A stretch of DNA of 64,000 nucleotides, taken from Cyrtodaria siliqua (taxonomy: Eukaryota; Mollusca; Bivalvia; Adapedonta; Hiatellidae). This document shows positions 34,010 to 44,625 of this stretch, piece after piece; position 1 is the first letter of the stretch, and every line of letters begins with the position of its first letter. The position numbers and the translations under genes are program-made. The stretch lies in contig JAWPHD010011514.1 in NCBI GenBank assembly GCA_037043455.1, positions 19,218 to 83,217 of the forward strand, given 5' to 3'. Under the pieces are notes generated by a model. It saw nothing but the letters and a program-made list of their open reading frames with translations. It was not told the origin of the DNA and did no database searches.

Positions 34010-34690
34010 TTTTGCCTATCATTTCTCTACTATAGTTTGGCAATGAGTGACATACACATTTATTGCCTCTAATTTGGCAATGGGTGAAATACAAATTTAT
34101 TGCCTCTCATTTCTCTATTGTAGTTCTGGGTATGGGTGACATACACATGTATTGCCTTTCATTTCTCTACTGTAGTTCTGGATGTGGGTGACATACACAT
34201 GTTTTGTCTCTCATTTCTTTATTATAGTTCTGGAGGTGGGTGACATACATATGTATTGCCTCTCATTTCTCTACTGTAGTTCTTGAGGTGGGCGACTTTC
34301 ACATTTATTGTCTCTCATTTCTTTATTATAGTTCTGGAGATGGGTGACATACATATGTATTGCCTCTCAGTTCTGGAGGTGGGTGACATACACATTTATT
34401 GTCTCTCATTTCTTTATTATAGTTCTGGAGGTGGGTGACATACACATGTATTGCCTTTCATTTCTCTACTGTAGTTCTTGAGGTGGTTGACATACACATT
34501 TATTGTCTCTCATTTCTTTATTATAGTTCTGGAGATGGGTGACATACATATGTATTGCCTCTCATTTCTCTACTGTAGTTATGGAGGTGGGTGACATACA
34601 CATTTATTGTCTCTCATTTCTTTATTATAGTTCTGGAGGTGGGTGACATACACATTTATTGCCTCTCATTTGTCTACTGTAGTTCTGGAG
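34010..34690 (+). repeat. Minisatellite built on the Rab27 exon 1 acceptor
   Basis: About 13 units of roughly 52 bp, each with a pyrimidine tract, a TAG and exon-like bases, of the type TCATTTCTTTATTATAG|TTC followed by TGGAGGTGGGTGACATACAC. The last unit runs straight into coding exon 1 (CTACTGTAG|TTCTGGAG, ATG, GGTGACATGCCC). Two acceptor variants, CTACTGTAG and TTTATTATAG, alternate over much of the array, a roughly 104-bp higher-order period. Two further units keep ATG at the start-codon position; the others have GTG or similar. Confidence 0.85.
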
Positions 34691-34754
34691 ATGGGTGACA
34701 TGCCCAACCAAGGATCCACAGACTATGACTACCTCATCAAGTTCTTAGCATTAG
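34691..34754 (+). CDS. Rab27: Rab27 coding exon 1
   Basis: Encodes [20 protein letters not shown] and two more residues, ending in the first base of the P-loop glycine codon before [18 protein letters not shown] is the conserved Rab27 N-terminus. The first ATG lies within repeat-derived sequence; the ATG at 34700 does not occur in any upstream repeat copy. The exon's own acceptor is probably CTACTGTAG at 34682. Confidence 0.9.
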
Positions 34755-37700
34755 GTAAGTTGTCTATTCAGTTACACCACCGGAAGTAAATGTGTTTATT
34801 TTCATGCGAAATCATTTTCATCAAACTTGGTTGCCTAATGCTTTTTTTCAAGGCTGCATGTGTCCGAGCTCAGCAGTACATTATGTCATCCAAGGCCACT
34901 GAGTGGCACAAGGTCCAAAACTCTGTATTGTGTCATCAGTATCATCAAGGCCACTGAGTGGCACAAGGTCCATAACTCTGTATTGCGGCTTAGCAAAATT
35001 ATGACCCTTTTTTTACTTCATTCATAAATTCATAAAGCGTGGTCCCTATTAGGTGAGACATAATTATTAAGATTTCATTGTTGTATCAATTATTTTGTCT
35101 GTGTCAAAGGTCAAGTTTAAAGTTCACAGTATTTGTTATGACATGTGACTCAGGAATGGGGAAGAATTCAGTCTTGCACCAATTATGGTGTCTGTGTCAA
35201 AGGTCAAGTTTAAAGTTCACAGTATTTGTTATGACAGGTGACTCGGGAATGGGGAACCGAAGAATTTAATCTTGCACTAATTATGTTGTCTGTATCAAAG
35301 GTCAAGTTTAAAGGGACACACGGCAATCTTGATTTTTTAAAAACTCACGGCGTCCCGTTAGTTTTTCTCTTCACTTGCATTTGTTCAATCAATAATAGTA
35401 ATTGTTAGAATAGTTCAAGGCAAATTATTTTTACATATTACTAAATTGTTATAATAGTGCATCAATAATATGTTTAAAATTGGGTGAAATAGGGAATAAA
35501 ATTGAAATCTCAATTTTTTATTTAATCATATGCAAGCAGTTTTAAAGTCAAAATGACGCAAGATAAGTAAATTGGGGAGCAAATTTTGATGTTCGAATAA
35601 AACTCAAGATTGCCCTATGTCCCTTTAAAGTTCACAGTATTTGTTATGACAGGTGACTCGGGATGGGGAAGAATTCAGTCTTGCACTAATTATGTTGTCT
35701 GTGTCAAAGGTCAAGTTTAAAGTTCACAGTATTTGTTATGACAGGTGACTCGGGATGGGAAAGAATTCAGTCTTGAACCAATTATGTTGTCTGTGTCAAA
35801 GGTCAAGTTTAAAGTTCACAGTATTTGTTATGACAGGTGACTCTGAAATGGGGAAGAATTCAATCTTGCACCAATTATGTTGTCTGTGTCAAAGGTCAAG
35901 TTTAAAGTTCACAGTATTTGTTATGACAGGTGACTCGGGAATGGGGAAGAATTCAGTCTTGGACCAATTATGTTGTCTGTGTCAAAGGTCAAGTTTAAAG
36001 TTCACAATATTTGTTATGACAGGGGAAGAATTCAATCTTGCACCAATTATGTTGTCTGTGTCAAAGGTCAAGTTTAAAGTTGACAGTATTTGTTATGACA
36101 TGTGACTCAGGAATGGGGAAGAATTCAGTCTTGCACTAATTATGTTATTTGTGTCAATGGTCAAGTTTAAAGTTCGAAGTATTTGTTATGACATGTGACT
36201 CAGGAATGGGGAAGAATTCAATCTTGCACCAATTATGTTGTCTGTGTCAAAGGTCAAGTTTAAAATTCACAGTATTTGTTATGACATGTGACGCAGGAAT
36301 GTGGAAGAATTCAGTCTTGGACCAATGGTTGTCTGTGTCAAAGGTCAATGCTCAAGGTCACAGTAAGGTTATTGCAGGTGACTCTGGAGTAGGGAAGACA
36401 TCATTGTTGCATCAGTTATGTTGACTGTGATTTAGTCAGAGTTCAAGGTCAATGTTTAATTCATGTGACTCAGTAGTGGGGAAGACTTTATACTTGTTCA
36501 GACATATTTTTGTCAAAGGTCACAGTTCAAGGTCACACTATATATTATTTCAGGTGACTCGGGAGTGGGGAAGACGTCATTGTTGTATCAATACACAGAC
36601 AATATGTTCACCGGCAAATTCATCTCGACCGTCGGCATCGATTTCAGAGAAAAAAGAGTGGTATGTAAAATATTTTATTTTATAATTTATGCAGGGCCTT
36701 CCCCAGGAATTTTTTAAGGGATAGTGGCATTTAACGCGCGAGTTTGTGGGGTGGGTGCGGGAGGGGGTCCCCTCCTGCATGTCGATTTTTTTTTTATGTT
36801 TTGAAGTAAAATACGGGTTTTGGCATACACCTGATACATTTAAAACATGTTTTAAATATATCTACCAGTCTGCCATAGATAGTACATGTAGATTTTTTTA
36901 CTGTTTTACTCAACTTTATACATCGTTTCCTTTGCTGTTCTAGATTTTCTTTTCTTGTAAACACTTCATTATAGATGTGGTGAAGTTAAGCTGAAGTAAT
37001 TATATTATTTTTAAAGTGAATAACATTTAAAAAAAAAAACACACTTGAAAACGCAGTGTTGTGTGTTTTTTAAGCATCCGAAATAAGGACTATCCGGATT
37101 TACATCAACTTTTTACGCTGACATTGTCTTACAATAACTTAACGTCTAAGTCATGTTAACGGCATCAAGCCATAAGCGTTTTCGAAAAAAAAAGGTAGGA
37201 AATGGTTATAACAGTTATAAGTTTATTTAAAAGTTATAAAATTGCTGTCTTTATTCATTATTAATCATAATTAATCGTTTTAGTTGTAACACGGAAGCAA
37301 ATTCAAAACCGGAAGTAACCTAAATTTATAATCTGCAACCCCGAGATTCTTATAATTTTATGTGATTATCGAATAATTTGCGTTTGTGAGATTATTTTCT
37401 CATCATTATCTATTTAAAACGTGATAAAATGGATGGAGGCACGTTAATTCAACGCTACAATAAAATATAACATAAGTAAATTGTTTTCACATTTGATGAC
37501 GTAATACGTCTACAGGTCATGTACGCATGGTTGAATTCTTGAATTAGACCCTTATCGCGGAGGTAATTCACACCTCTGCCTCTCTAATCCTTATGAAAAC
37601 ACTCCAATCAGGAGCTAAAGGACGTATGCTTGTCAGGAGTTTATGCCTCAAGGCGTTATTTGATCAGATATGTCATTTGATCAGATATGTCATTAATTAA

Positions 37701-40700
37701 CACTGGGAAATGAATGTTTTGACCCACTTTTAAGGGATCGCGGCACGGTTTTAAAGGGTCGCGGTCAGATTAAGGATCGCGGCATGTCCTTTTCAAAAGT
37801 TAAGGGATCGCGGCGCCGCTACGCCATAAATGACTGGGGAAGGCCCTGTTATGCATCAACCCGGGCAAGATAAACCAGCATTTCTAAGCCACAGGTGCTT
37901 CCAGGTCATCTCGCCTTTTTCTCAGGTCAACGATATGCATCGACCAGGGTCAGATAAAGATTAAAACTGCGTTTAGTGAGTATATGTTAGGTTTCAAGAT
38001 AGCTTCAGGGGAATTTCCATTTATGCATCGACCAGGGCAAGATTAAATTGTTGATATGCATTAGATTTCAGGATGTCTTGAATATTTCAAGTTGAAAGAT
38101 GTTATAATATTTTTCAGGTTCACAGAGCGCACGGAACTGATGGGAGTGTGGGCAGGAGTCAAAGGATTCACCTGCAGCTGTGGGATACTGCTGGTCAGGA
38201 AAGGTACATATACCCCCCCTACCCCTCCCCTCCCCCGCCATAGCTGTGGGATACTGCTGGTCAAGAAAGATACAAATACAGTGGGATACTGCTGGTCTCC
38301 CCCCCCCCCACCCATAGCTGTGGGATACTGCTGGTCAGGAAATGTACATATACTGTATATACACCCCCACCCGTCCCCCGCCATAGCTGTGGGATACTGC
38401 TGGTCAGGAAAGGTACATATACTATATATACACCCCCACCCCTCCACCGCCATAGCTGTGAGATACTGCTGGTCAAGAAAGGTACATATACTGTGTATAC
38501 CCCACCTCCCCCGCCATAGCTGTGAGATACTGCTGGTCAAGAAAGGTACATAAACTACGTATACCCTGCCTCCCCCGCCATAGCTGTGAGATACTGCTGG
38601 TCAAGAAAGGTACATAAACTATGTATACCCTCCCTCCCCGGCCGTATCTGCGAGATACTGATGGTCAAGAAAGGTACATATACTATTTATACCTTCCCTC
38701 CCCCGCCGTAGCTGCGAGATACTGCTGGTCCAGAAAGGTACATAATTATACTATGTATATCCCTCTCCCCTGCCGTAGCTGTGAGATACTGCTGATCAAG
38801 AAAGTTACATATACTATGTATACCCTCCTTCCCCCGTCATAGCTGTGAGATACTGCTGGTCAAGAAAGTTACATTAACTATCTATACACGCCCCTCCTTC
38901 CTGTGGGATGATGCTGGTCAAGAAAGGTACAGAAATCCCCCCCCCCCCCATTCCTCAACTCCCTCCCTCACCCACCTTCTGTAGCTGTGGGATAATGCTG
39001 GTCAAGAAAGGTACATACAACTATCCCCCCTCACCCCCCCTTCACCCCATCCCCCACCCACCCTCTGTAGCTGTTGGATAATGCTGGTCAAGAAAGGTAC
39101 ATACAACTACCCCCTCCCCCACCCACCTTCTGTAGCTGTGGGATAATGCTGGTCAAGAAAGGTACATAATATTTACCGTAGGCGTAGGAACAAGGGGTCG
39201 GGATGCAGAACCGAGTAGGTTTTGGCCCCCTCCAGTATTTTGCCAAAATATGTGTTAACCCTGCAAAATGTGCTTGTGTCCTGAAATGTTACTAATTTTA
39301 CAAGCTGAGGACAGGGGAAAACGATATAAAAAAAATCAGTCATGTTCAACATCTGTTAAAGACATTGCAATTAATCAAAATTTGTAACCATTAAATGCAA
39401 AACATGTCTATTAAAGTATCGTGATGTAGATAATGTTGTGTGTGATTAGATCTCAAACTGGTTGTTCAAGCATCAAAATCATAATATTTTGTTCCAGATT
39501 TCCCCCGTGAGGTTGCCGGGGTAGAATACAACCACTGCAATCTCACGAACACACCATCACTTGCAGATGGGGTAGGACCGTCCTCCCCCCTTCCTTCCCC
39601 CCCCCCCCCCTCCCCATTCATATGCATTTTGTCATTTTTATCATGCTCATTCAAGGTCTTATCATGACACCACGTAGGCAAACATGGAAACGTGGCTCCA
39701 TCGTAAATGGAGTGTACTGTATAATTTGCAGCAACTCTGCAACTCTGCAGTTCTGTGGTAAGAAGGTTCTAGACCCATTCTCCATTTTTATCTTTATGTA
39801 AATGGAGGATGAGCCTGGCATGTTCATTCCTATGCCTGTTAGGTGCCATATAACCTTTCATGTGTTGGTGCGCCTTAAAACCCAATTCATTTGTTCCAGA
39901 TTTAGAAGTCTAACAACTGCCTTTTTCCGGGACGCCATGGGATTTATATTGTTATTCGATCTCACGAGTGAACAGTCATTTGTGAATATCAGGAACTGGT
40001 TGACGCAGCTATCTACTCACGCTTACTGCGAAAACCCTGACATTGTGATGTGTGGAAACAAGTCGGATCTCGAAGACCAGCGACAAGTCACAGAGGAAAG
40101 GGCCCGAGAGATTGCTGAAAAACATGGGTATGCTGATTGTCATCGAATGGTCATTTCACTTTCTCGACTGGTAGTTCTAATTTTCGAGGCCCTTGTTTTA
40201 GCCAAAGGTTTTTCAACATTAAAATTAGCGGTTTTAGTAATACGTACATAAATTGTATCTCATACCTTATTTTTGAAAATCGATTGAGAAATAAATATTT
40301 TGCAGCCAAAAAAAAAGATTTTTTGGTGAGCCTTTTTCTATGTAAATACCTTTATGCTGGGACAGAAGAAAATTAAGAAATCTCAAATAACTTCAGTTGG
40401 CCTTAATATTTTGCTATACCACTAAAAGTTTCTGTTCCACTGTAGCACAGCGTTGTGTTTAATGATATAAAATAATTAAACAAAACACTTAATGATAAAA
40501 TGAACTTGTTTTTATTTAACATCCATCTGGACGGACGTTCTGAAATGTTTACAACCAACAGTAAAAGCGTGTCTCGTGCATATGAACTGAACCCTATAAA
40601 TCTGTACTTTGTCAGTTCAGCAACCGATTCATCGCTTGAAGCCGTGTCAGAAGGCCTCGACGTTTGAAACATGCCAGTGATTAATCATTTAGTAGGGGAT

Positions 40701-42494
40701 GTTTACAGTTGAATGATTTACGAGTCGTAATATTTCTTAGTTTTGGTCGAGAAAAAAATGTGACACAGTCTACCAGTGTATTAGGCAGAAATTCAAGAAC
40801 TGGGTGTGCAAATATGCAAACAGGGTGTGCAAAATAAGTTGCTAACACGCGTTACGCGCCAATTCGCGACAAGTGGGTGTCTCTGGGGTAATTTATTTTT
40901 ACAGATAAAGGCGAAAAAAAATACATTTTAGGTCATATTTCTTCTATAAATGTATACAAAACGTAACAGTATTGAGAAAGTAAGAGTTTGGAAGTGTTTT
41001 TGAGCAAAAAAAAACAACGGCCGTGCTAAAGACGGCTGCACGGTTGGCTGGCTAATACACTGCAGTCTGCTACTGTCGTACTCAAAGGTACGAAACTTGA
41101 GTACGAACTAAGCATGGGTGATTCTGATTTGGGGCAAGTGTGAAAGGATCAAGAAAATATAGCTGCAATGGAATTTAATGAACTTGCGTCCACATGGACA
41201 CGCTGAGACAATTTTAATGGTCATTTGATGAAAAATCACGGCAAAAACACAAGATTGCAGCGTCAATCTCTTCAGTATCATCAAGGGCAAAAAGTCTAAG
41301 ACTAAGGTTTTATAACTATGTTTTTCATTTTAGAAAAATTATGGCCCTTTTTGACTTAGAAATTTAATTTCATGACATCAGTATAGGCGAGACACCTATT
41401 GCCAACAGGCAAACCTTCTTGTTTATACCCTTTATGCAATGAATGCACCTCTCAGATTACGATGGCAGTTGGGAGATTTTGAACATTTTTGACAAATAAG
41501 TTCTACATTTTAAACACTGTTTTCTGTACAAAAAAGAAAAGAAAGTGAGCTATTGGAATTTAAATTTTTAGTAGTTTATTGGAGTGTAAACTTTGCCAAA
41601 TCAAGCACAAATTTAACATAATTACCTTTGGAAGATTGGACAAAGGTCAGTGCTCCAGATAAACTTTCAACACAGTGCATGTTGTGCAAAAAAATCTTTC
41701 CGTATTTACATTTACAAATACATATTCTTAAAATCAAGTTTGGACAACGGATTAATGTAAAATTGTTACTCATAGTAACAACCATAAAAAAAAAAGTGTT
41801 TTTCCTCTTTTCCTTATATATACCTTCAACACTGCTGTCTGTCTTTCTTAAATGGCATTTTGTCAGACAGCCGACTAAAGGGCCATTTTCCCCTTGCAAG
41901 CATCTACTAGTACTTGCTTGAGGCATTTGTTTGTCATTCAGCATCTATTGAGTATGACTGAACGCATCCACATTTTCTAAGCTATTGAAGTGTGTATGCG
42001 GGAATTTGGTTCTCAATATTTACCGCTGATTTTTAACGCGTTTTTGTAAACATTAATTTTATTTTTAATACGTTTTTGGTGAAAAAATATGCGTAATTAC
42101 ACAGATATGCATCTTACCTAGAGCACTGCATAGGTTACAATAAGTGTCAGGAAACATGGGGGACAAGTTCAAAAATTGAAGAAATATATTTATTTTTAGA
42201 TCATACAAAAATAGACTTAATACTTTCATTTAGGATCTCATGGAAGATTGGATTGTTTCAAATGAGTCCTCTTGGTAAATAAAACATATTATTATTTCAC
42301 CTTACAGATTGCCCTATTTTGAGACGAGCGCGTCGACAGGCCAAAATGTTGCCAAAGCCGTGGAATGTCTCCTGGATATGGTCATGTTGCGCATGGAAAG
42401 ATCGGTTGATAAATCGCAATTTCCAGGAGGAGGTAGAAACGCAAGGGGATACGAAATGGAAGAAGCTGGGGGAGAGGGTGGCTGCAGCTGCTGA
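34691..42494 (+). CDS. Rab27: Rab27-type small GTPase, complete five-exon gene
   Basis: Five exons (34691-34754, 36554-36660, 38118-38203, 39900-40127, 42308-42494) join in phase into 223 codons; vertebrate Rab27 proteins are about 220. The P-loop is GDSGVGKTS (about residues 22-30), followed by the switch I region [12 protein letters not shown] typical of Rab27, then [24 protein letters not shown] and ETSAS for base binding. The end is GGCSC, a CXC double geranylgeranylation signal. Known Rab27 proteins recruit effectors to secretory granules, lysosome-related organelles and exosome-producing endosomes and promote docking. The N-terminus is about six residues longer than in vertebrates if the first ATG is used; a second ATG is three codons on. 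All splice sites are GT-AG. Tandem arrays or insertions duplicate the edges of exons 1 to 4. Confidence 0.93.
34840..35062 (+). repeat. Short direct repeat in Rab27 intron 1
   Basis: CAAGGCCACTGAGTGGCACA followed by AGGTCCA occurs at about 34893 and 34947, a 54-base spacing. No other function is seen. Confidence 0.5.
35063..36553 (+). repeat. Minisatellite built on the Rab27 exon 2 acceptor and P-loop
   Basis: About 13 units of roughly 92 bp. Each carries intron-like sequence (GTGTCAAAGGTCAAGTTTAA, AGTTCACAGTATTTGTTATG), then an acceptor-like ACAG or ACATG, then GTGACTCGGGAATGGGGAAG. The last part corresponds to the first bases of exon 2 and reads GDSGMGKNS, with Asn for the P-loop Thr. The unit at 36370-36420 is closest to the real exon and keeps [14 protein letters not shown] with an intact CAG. 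A TTAA MITE (35308-35628) interrupts the array. Frames of 63-116 codons across it are repeat artefacts. Confidence 0.9.
35308..35628. mobile_element. TTAA-flanked MITE, family A
   Basis: TTAA on both sides. Ends AGGGACACACGGCAATCTTG and CAAGATTGCCCTATGTCCCT. It splits one unit of the exon 2 minisatellite, so the array predates it. Relatives are at 44626, 47925, 48240, 48920, 50650 (left half) and 53726. Confidence 0.75.
36554..36660 (+). CDS. Rab27: Rab27 coding exon 2
   Basis: Acceptor TTATTTCAG, donor GAGTG|GTATGT. Encodes the P-loop [14 protein letters not shown] and switch I ([18 protein letters not shown]). The P-loop Thr and the switch I Thr are both intact, unlike the array copies upstream. 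Confidence 0.93.
36692..37849. mobile_element. hAT-like non-autonomous element in Rab27 intron 2
   Basis: Perfect 15-bp terminal inverted repeats, CAGGGCCTTCCCCAG and CTGGGGAAGGCCCTG. The flanks share TTATG, possibly the remnant of a longer target duplication. Inside are three AAGGGATCGCGGC-type repeats near the right end (37735-37810). No transposase frame is present. CAGGG termini are common in hAT-type elements, but the class is tentative. Confidence 0.6.
37850..38117 (+). other. Intron 2 remainder
   Basis: Contains three variants of ATGCATC(A/G)ACC(A/C)GGG(C/T)(A/C)AGAT (about 37852, 37935 and 38023), a loose 85-90 base tandem. The stretch ends at the exon 3 acceptor ATTTTTCAG. Confidence 0.4.
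38118..38203 (+). CDS. Rab27: Rab27 coding exon 3
   Basis: Encodes [20 protein letters not shown], then LWDTAGQE with a split Arg codon; donor GAAAG|GTACAT. This carries the conserved Rab27 loop and the switch II DTAGQ motif with its catalytic Gln. Confidence 0.92.
38204..39170 (+). repeat. Minisatellite built on the Rab27 exon 3 end and donor
   Basis: About 15 units, mostly 62-85 bp, each repeating the last bases of exon 3 plus its donor and a C-rich intron segment: TAGCTGTGAGATACTGCTGG, TCAAGAAAG|GTACATA, then CCCTCCCCCGCCA-like. Most units keep AAAG|GTACAT, so they are candidate decoy 5' splice sites. The first units are most exon-like (GGTCAGGAAAG); later units share the change to GGTCAAGAAAG, showing spread through the array. 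Frames across it are artefacts. Confidence 0.9.
39488..39903 (+). mobile_element. SINE-like insertion with the exon 4 acceptor as target duplication
   Basis: TTTGTTCCAGATTT occurs at 39488-39501 and again at 39890-39903. The second copy contains the exon 4 acceptor (TTCCAG|A) and first exon bases. Between them lies a GCGCCATATAACC-family element in plus orientation, with a C-rich head, ACGTGGCTCCATCGTAAATG, AGGTGCCATATAACC and a CCAATTC tail. The simplest reading is retroposition that duplicated the splice acceptor. Confidence 0.75.
39900..40127 (+). CDS. Rab27: Rab27 coding exon 4
   Basis: Acceptor TTGTTCCAG, donor CATGG|GTATGC. Encodes [57 protein letters not shown] and [13 protein letters not shown] is the guanine-specificity motif. 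The acceptor is the downstream copy of the target-site duplication around the SINE-like insertion. Confidence 0.93.
40140..40450 (+). repeat. Foldback-family half in Rab27 intron 4
   Basis: CGATTGAGAAATAAATATTT, TGTTTTAGCCAAAGGTTTTT and ATAACTTCAGT match 49930-50240, where the same block is part of an inverted pair. It begins 13 bases after the exon 4 donor. The 79- and 149-codon frames that run into this region extend exon 4 or the repeat and are not coding. Confidence 0.55.
40451..42307 (+). other. Intron 4 remainder
   Basis: No gene is seen on either strand. The complementary frames at 41576-41944 (122 and 97 codons) were examined and have no recognised motif. AT-rich. It ends at the exon 5 acceptor ATTTCACCTTACAG. 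Confidence 0.4.
42308..42494 (+). CDS. Rab27: Rab27 coding exon 5 and stop
   Basis: Encodes [20 protein letters not shown] (ETSAS base-binding motif), the C-terminal helix, a variable Gly- and Glu-rich tail, then GGCSC and TGA at 42492-42494. CXC ends are substrates for Rab geranylgeranyl transferase. The exon matches the last exon of Rab27 relatives in start phase and content. Confidence 0.92.
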
Positions 42495-42639
42495 TTGGTT
42501 GATACTATTAGGTTGTTACTATAAATAGTTTCTTTTGCTTTCTAAAATATGTTATTTTTTTGAAATAAGCTGTTACTAATTTTAAATTTAATATCTCTAA
42601 ATTGGTTGTTACTAAAAATGATTATGTGTCTTAAAAAGG

Positions 42640-42990
42640 TTGTCATATATAGATATTTATATATAGATATTTATATATAGATATTTATATTATATATATA
42701 GATATTTATATATAGATATTTATATTTTATATAGATATTTATATATAGATATTTATATTTTATATATAGATATTTATATATAGATATTTATATTATATAT
42801 ATAGATATTTATATATAGATATTTATATTTTATATTTATATATAGATATTTATATTTTATATATAGATATTTATATATAGATATTTATATTTTATATATA
42901 GATATTTTATATAGATATTTATATATGATATTTATATATAGATATTTATATTTTATATATAGATATTTATATATAAATATTTATATCTGA
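42640..42990. repeat. AT-rich tandem repeat in the Rab27 3' region
   Basis: Roughly 14-base units of the type TATATAGATATTTA with insertions of TTTTATATA giving 28- and 38-base steps. Lies 150 bases after the Rab27 stop, possibly in its 3' UTR. Confidence 0.85.
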
Positions 42991-43111
42991 AAATGCATTG
43001 CTACTCAAAGTAGACTATGTTTCTAAAAATAGTTTTTTACCATACAAAGAATCTCAAAGATAGTTGTTGACCAGTGGTCCACCCTGACGCTTACAAACCT
43101 ATTACGGGGTG

Positions 43112-43117
43112 AATAAA
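43112..43117 (+). promoter_or_regulatory. Candidate polyadenylation signal for Rab27
   Basis: First AATAAA after the stop codon found by eye, about 620 bases on and beyond the AT repeat. If used, the AT tandem repeat would be in the mRNA. Confidence 0.25.
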
Positions 43118-44625
43118 GAGAACAGCAATAGTTTGTTGATTGAAAATTGATAAAAGAATCTCAAAGAATAGTGTGTTACTATAAATAGATTCATTGTTTC
43201 TATAAATAGATTGTTTATAGTTTAAAACTATTAATTAATTTACATCTTTGTGAAAGTATAGGTCTTACTGAGATGCACAACTCTGAGAGCCCTGTGAGTT
43301 GTGGGGTTGAATCCACGACCCCTGGTTTACAAATCTAACCAATTGACTGTTGTTACTCATTGTGATTCATTTCTGGATGAAATACATTTTGACTTTTTGC
43401 ACCAGCTTTTATTATAAAGCTTGTAACTCAAATTAAATGATTATCTTCATGCACAAATATTTACATTTCTTTTTTGCATCTCTACTGCAGACACCTTCAA
43501 TTAGATTAAATCGTTACTTATTGCGCTCATTTCTGGATGAAATATGTTGTGTAAAGTGGGCGTGTCCACTAATTGTTGCCCTATTATATTAAAGTGAAGT
43601 GTGGGCTATATAGGAATTTCTCTGTTCGTAACTTCCTGACATGTTACATAACACATTGTTGTCTCATCCCGTCACGTTTGTCATGTCGCATCACATAACA
43701 CATTTTTATTTCTAGCATGTCTAAACAGTTTTGAATGGGTTGTTCCCAAACTTCATATACTCATAAAAACTGATGAATGTATGTCCCTCTACATCACCCT
43801 TGATTAATTTATTACAGAATTATGTCCCTTTGTTTGATTTAGAATAAAAAAAGTGGGAGTATTCATCACCTTCAGTGACAGTTCTAGTATACCCAGAAGT
43901 ACCATATAGTTACAATTGAATCATTCTTTCGGTTGTAATAACAATTTGTGCTATAACTTAATCAATAAAATCAATAAAATCAATAAAATCAATAAAATCA
44001 GTCACATACTGGAAACTCAAAAATACTCTGACTATAGTAAATTGAAATTGAAAAAGTATACATTTTTAAAATTCACTTCGCAATTAATTAACTCACTTGA
44101 AAAAATCGAGCAATCCGATTGGTTGATGTTACAAAAAAATGTGAATACTAAGAATTGCATAACCCATCATAAGTAAAGTCATGTGACATTAAACCATCAT
44201 AAACTTCATGTCAGTTAGATGCATTTGTCAGTCTCACTGTTAAGAACAATGACATAGGTTAGAACGGGAACCAGTATTGACATTTTGACTTGTGCATTGC
44301 AAGATCAGTTATTGTTTAACTTTAATTGTTGCAGTTTATGTTTAACGGCTCTGTTAATGTGTTGCTATTAAATAAAATGTACTCTATTTAACAATTAATC
44401 TACCATTGCAGACGTCAAAGTTTCAGTACAGTTACCCCTTATTTAGGAAAAACGTATTGTGGAGTAATTATATTACTATGCGTCCATTCGTTCGTTTTGG
44501 AGTCTTCCATTTAATGATAAAAATAAGTGTGAAGTAATTTGTTTTTATAATTTGTTTATTTTATTTTGTTTCTCGGTTGTTTCTTTCTACAAATAGGTTG
44601 TACATTCAGTGTGACTGTTTCGAAC
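43118..44625. other. Spacer with a short 10-bp repeat
   Basis: Includes TCAATAAAATCAATAAAATC repeated five times at 43960-44002. At 43725-43905 a block (AACTTCATATACTCATAAAA, ATTCATCACCTTCAGTGACA) recurs in reverse at 58790-58925. The 86-codon frame at 43916 contains the 10-bp repeat (NKINKINK) and is not credible as a gene. Confidence 0.4.

Noticed and set aside
35078..36424. P-loop-like frames GDSGMGKNS as separate small GTPase genes
   Set aside because: They are repeated fragments of the exon 2 edge with Asn for the essential Thr and no downstream GTPase motifs.
38061..38842. Frames on both strands downstream of Rab27 exon 3
   Set aside because: They cross the donor-derived minisatellite; only 38118-38203 is coding.
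41576..41944. Complementary frames of 122 and 97 codons in Rab27 intron 4
   Set aside because: Neither shows a known domain or a credible splice or start context; probably chance in AT-rich intron DNA.
42319..42528. 69-codon frame overlapping Rab27 exon 5
   Set aside because: Shadow of the real exon in another frame; it has no start context and lacks family residues.
43916..44176. 86-codon frame with NKINKINK
   Set aside because: The start is a 10-bp simple repeat, the rest is AT-rich, and no homolog is recognised.
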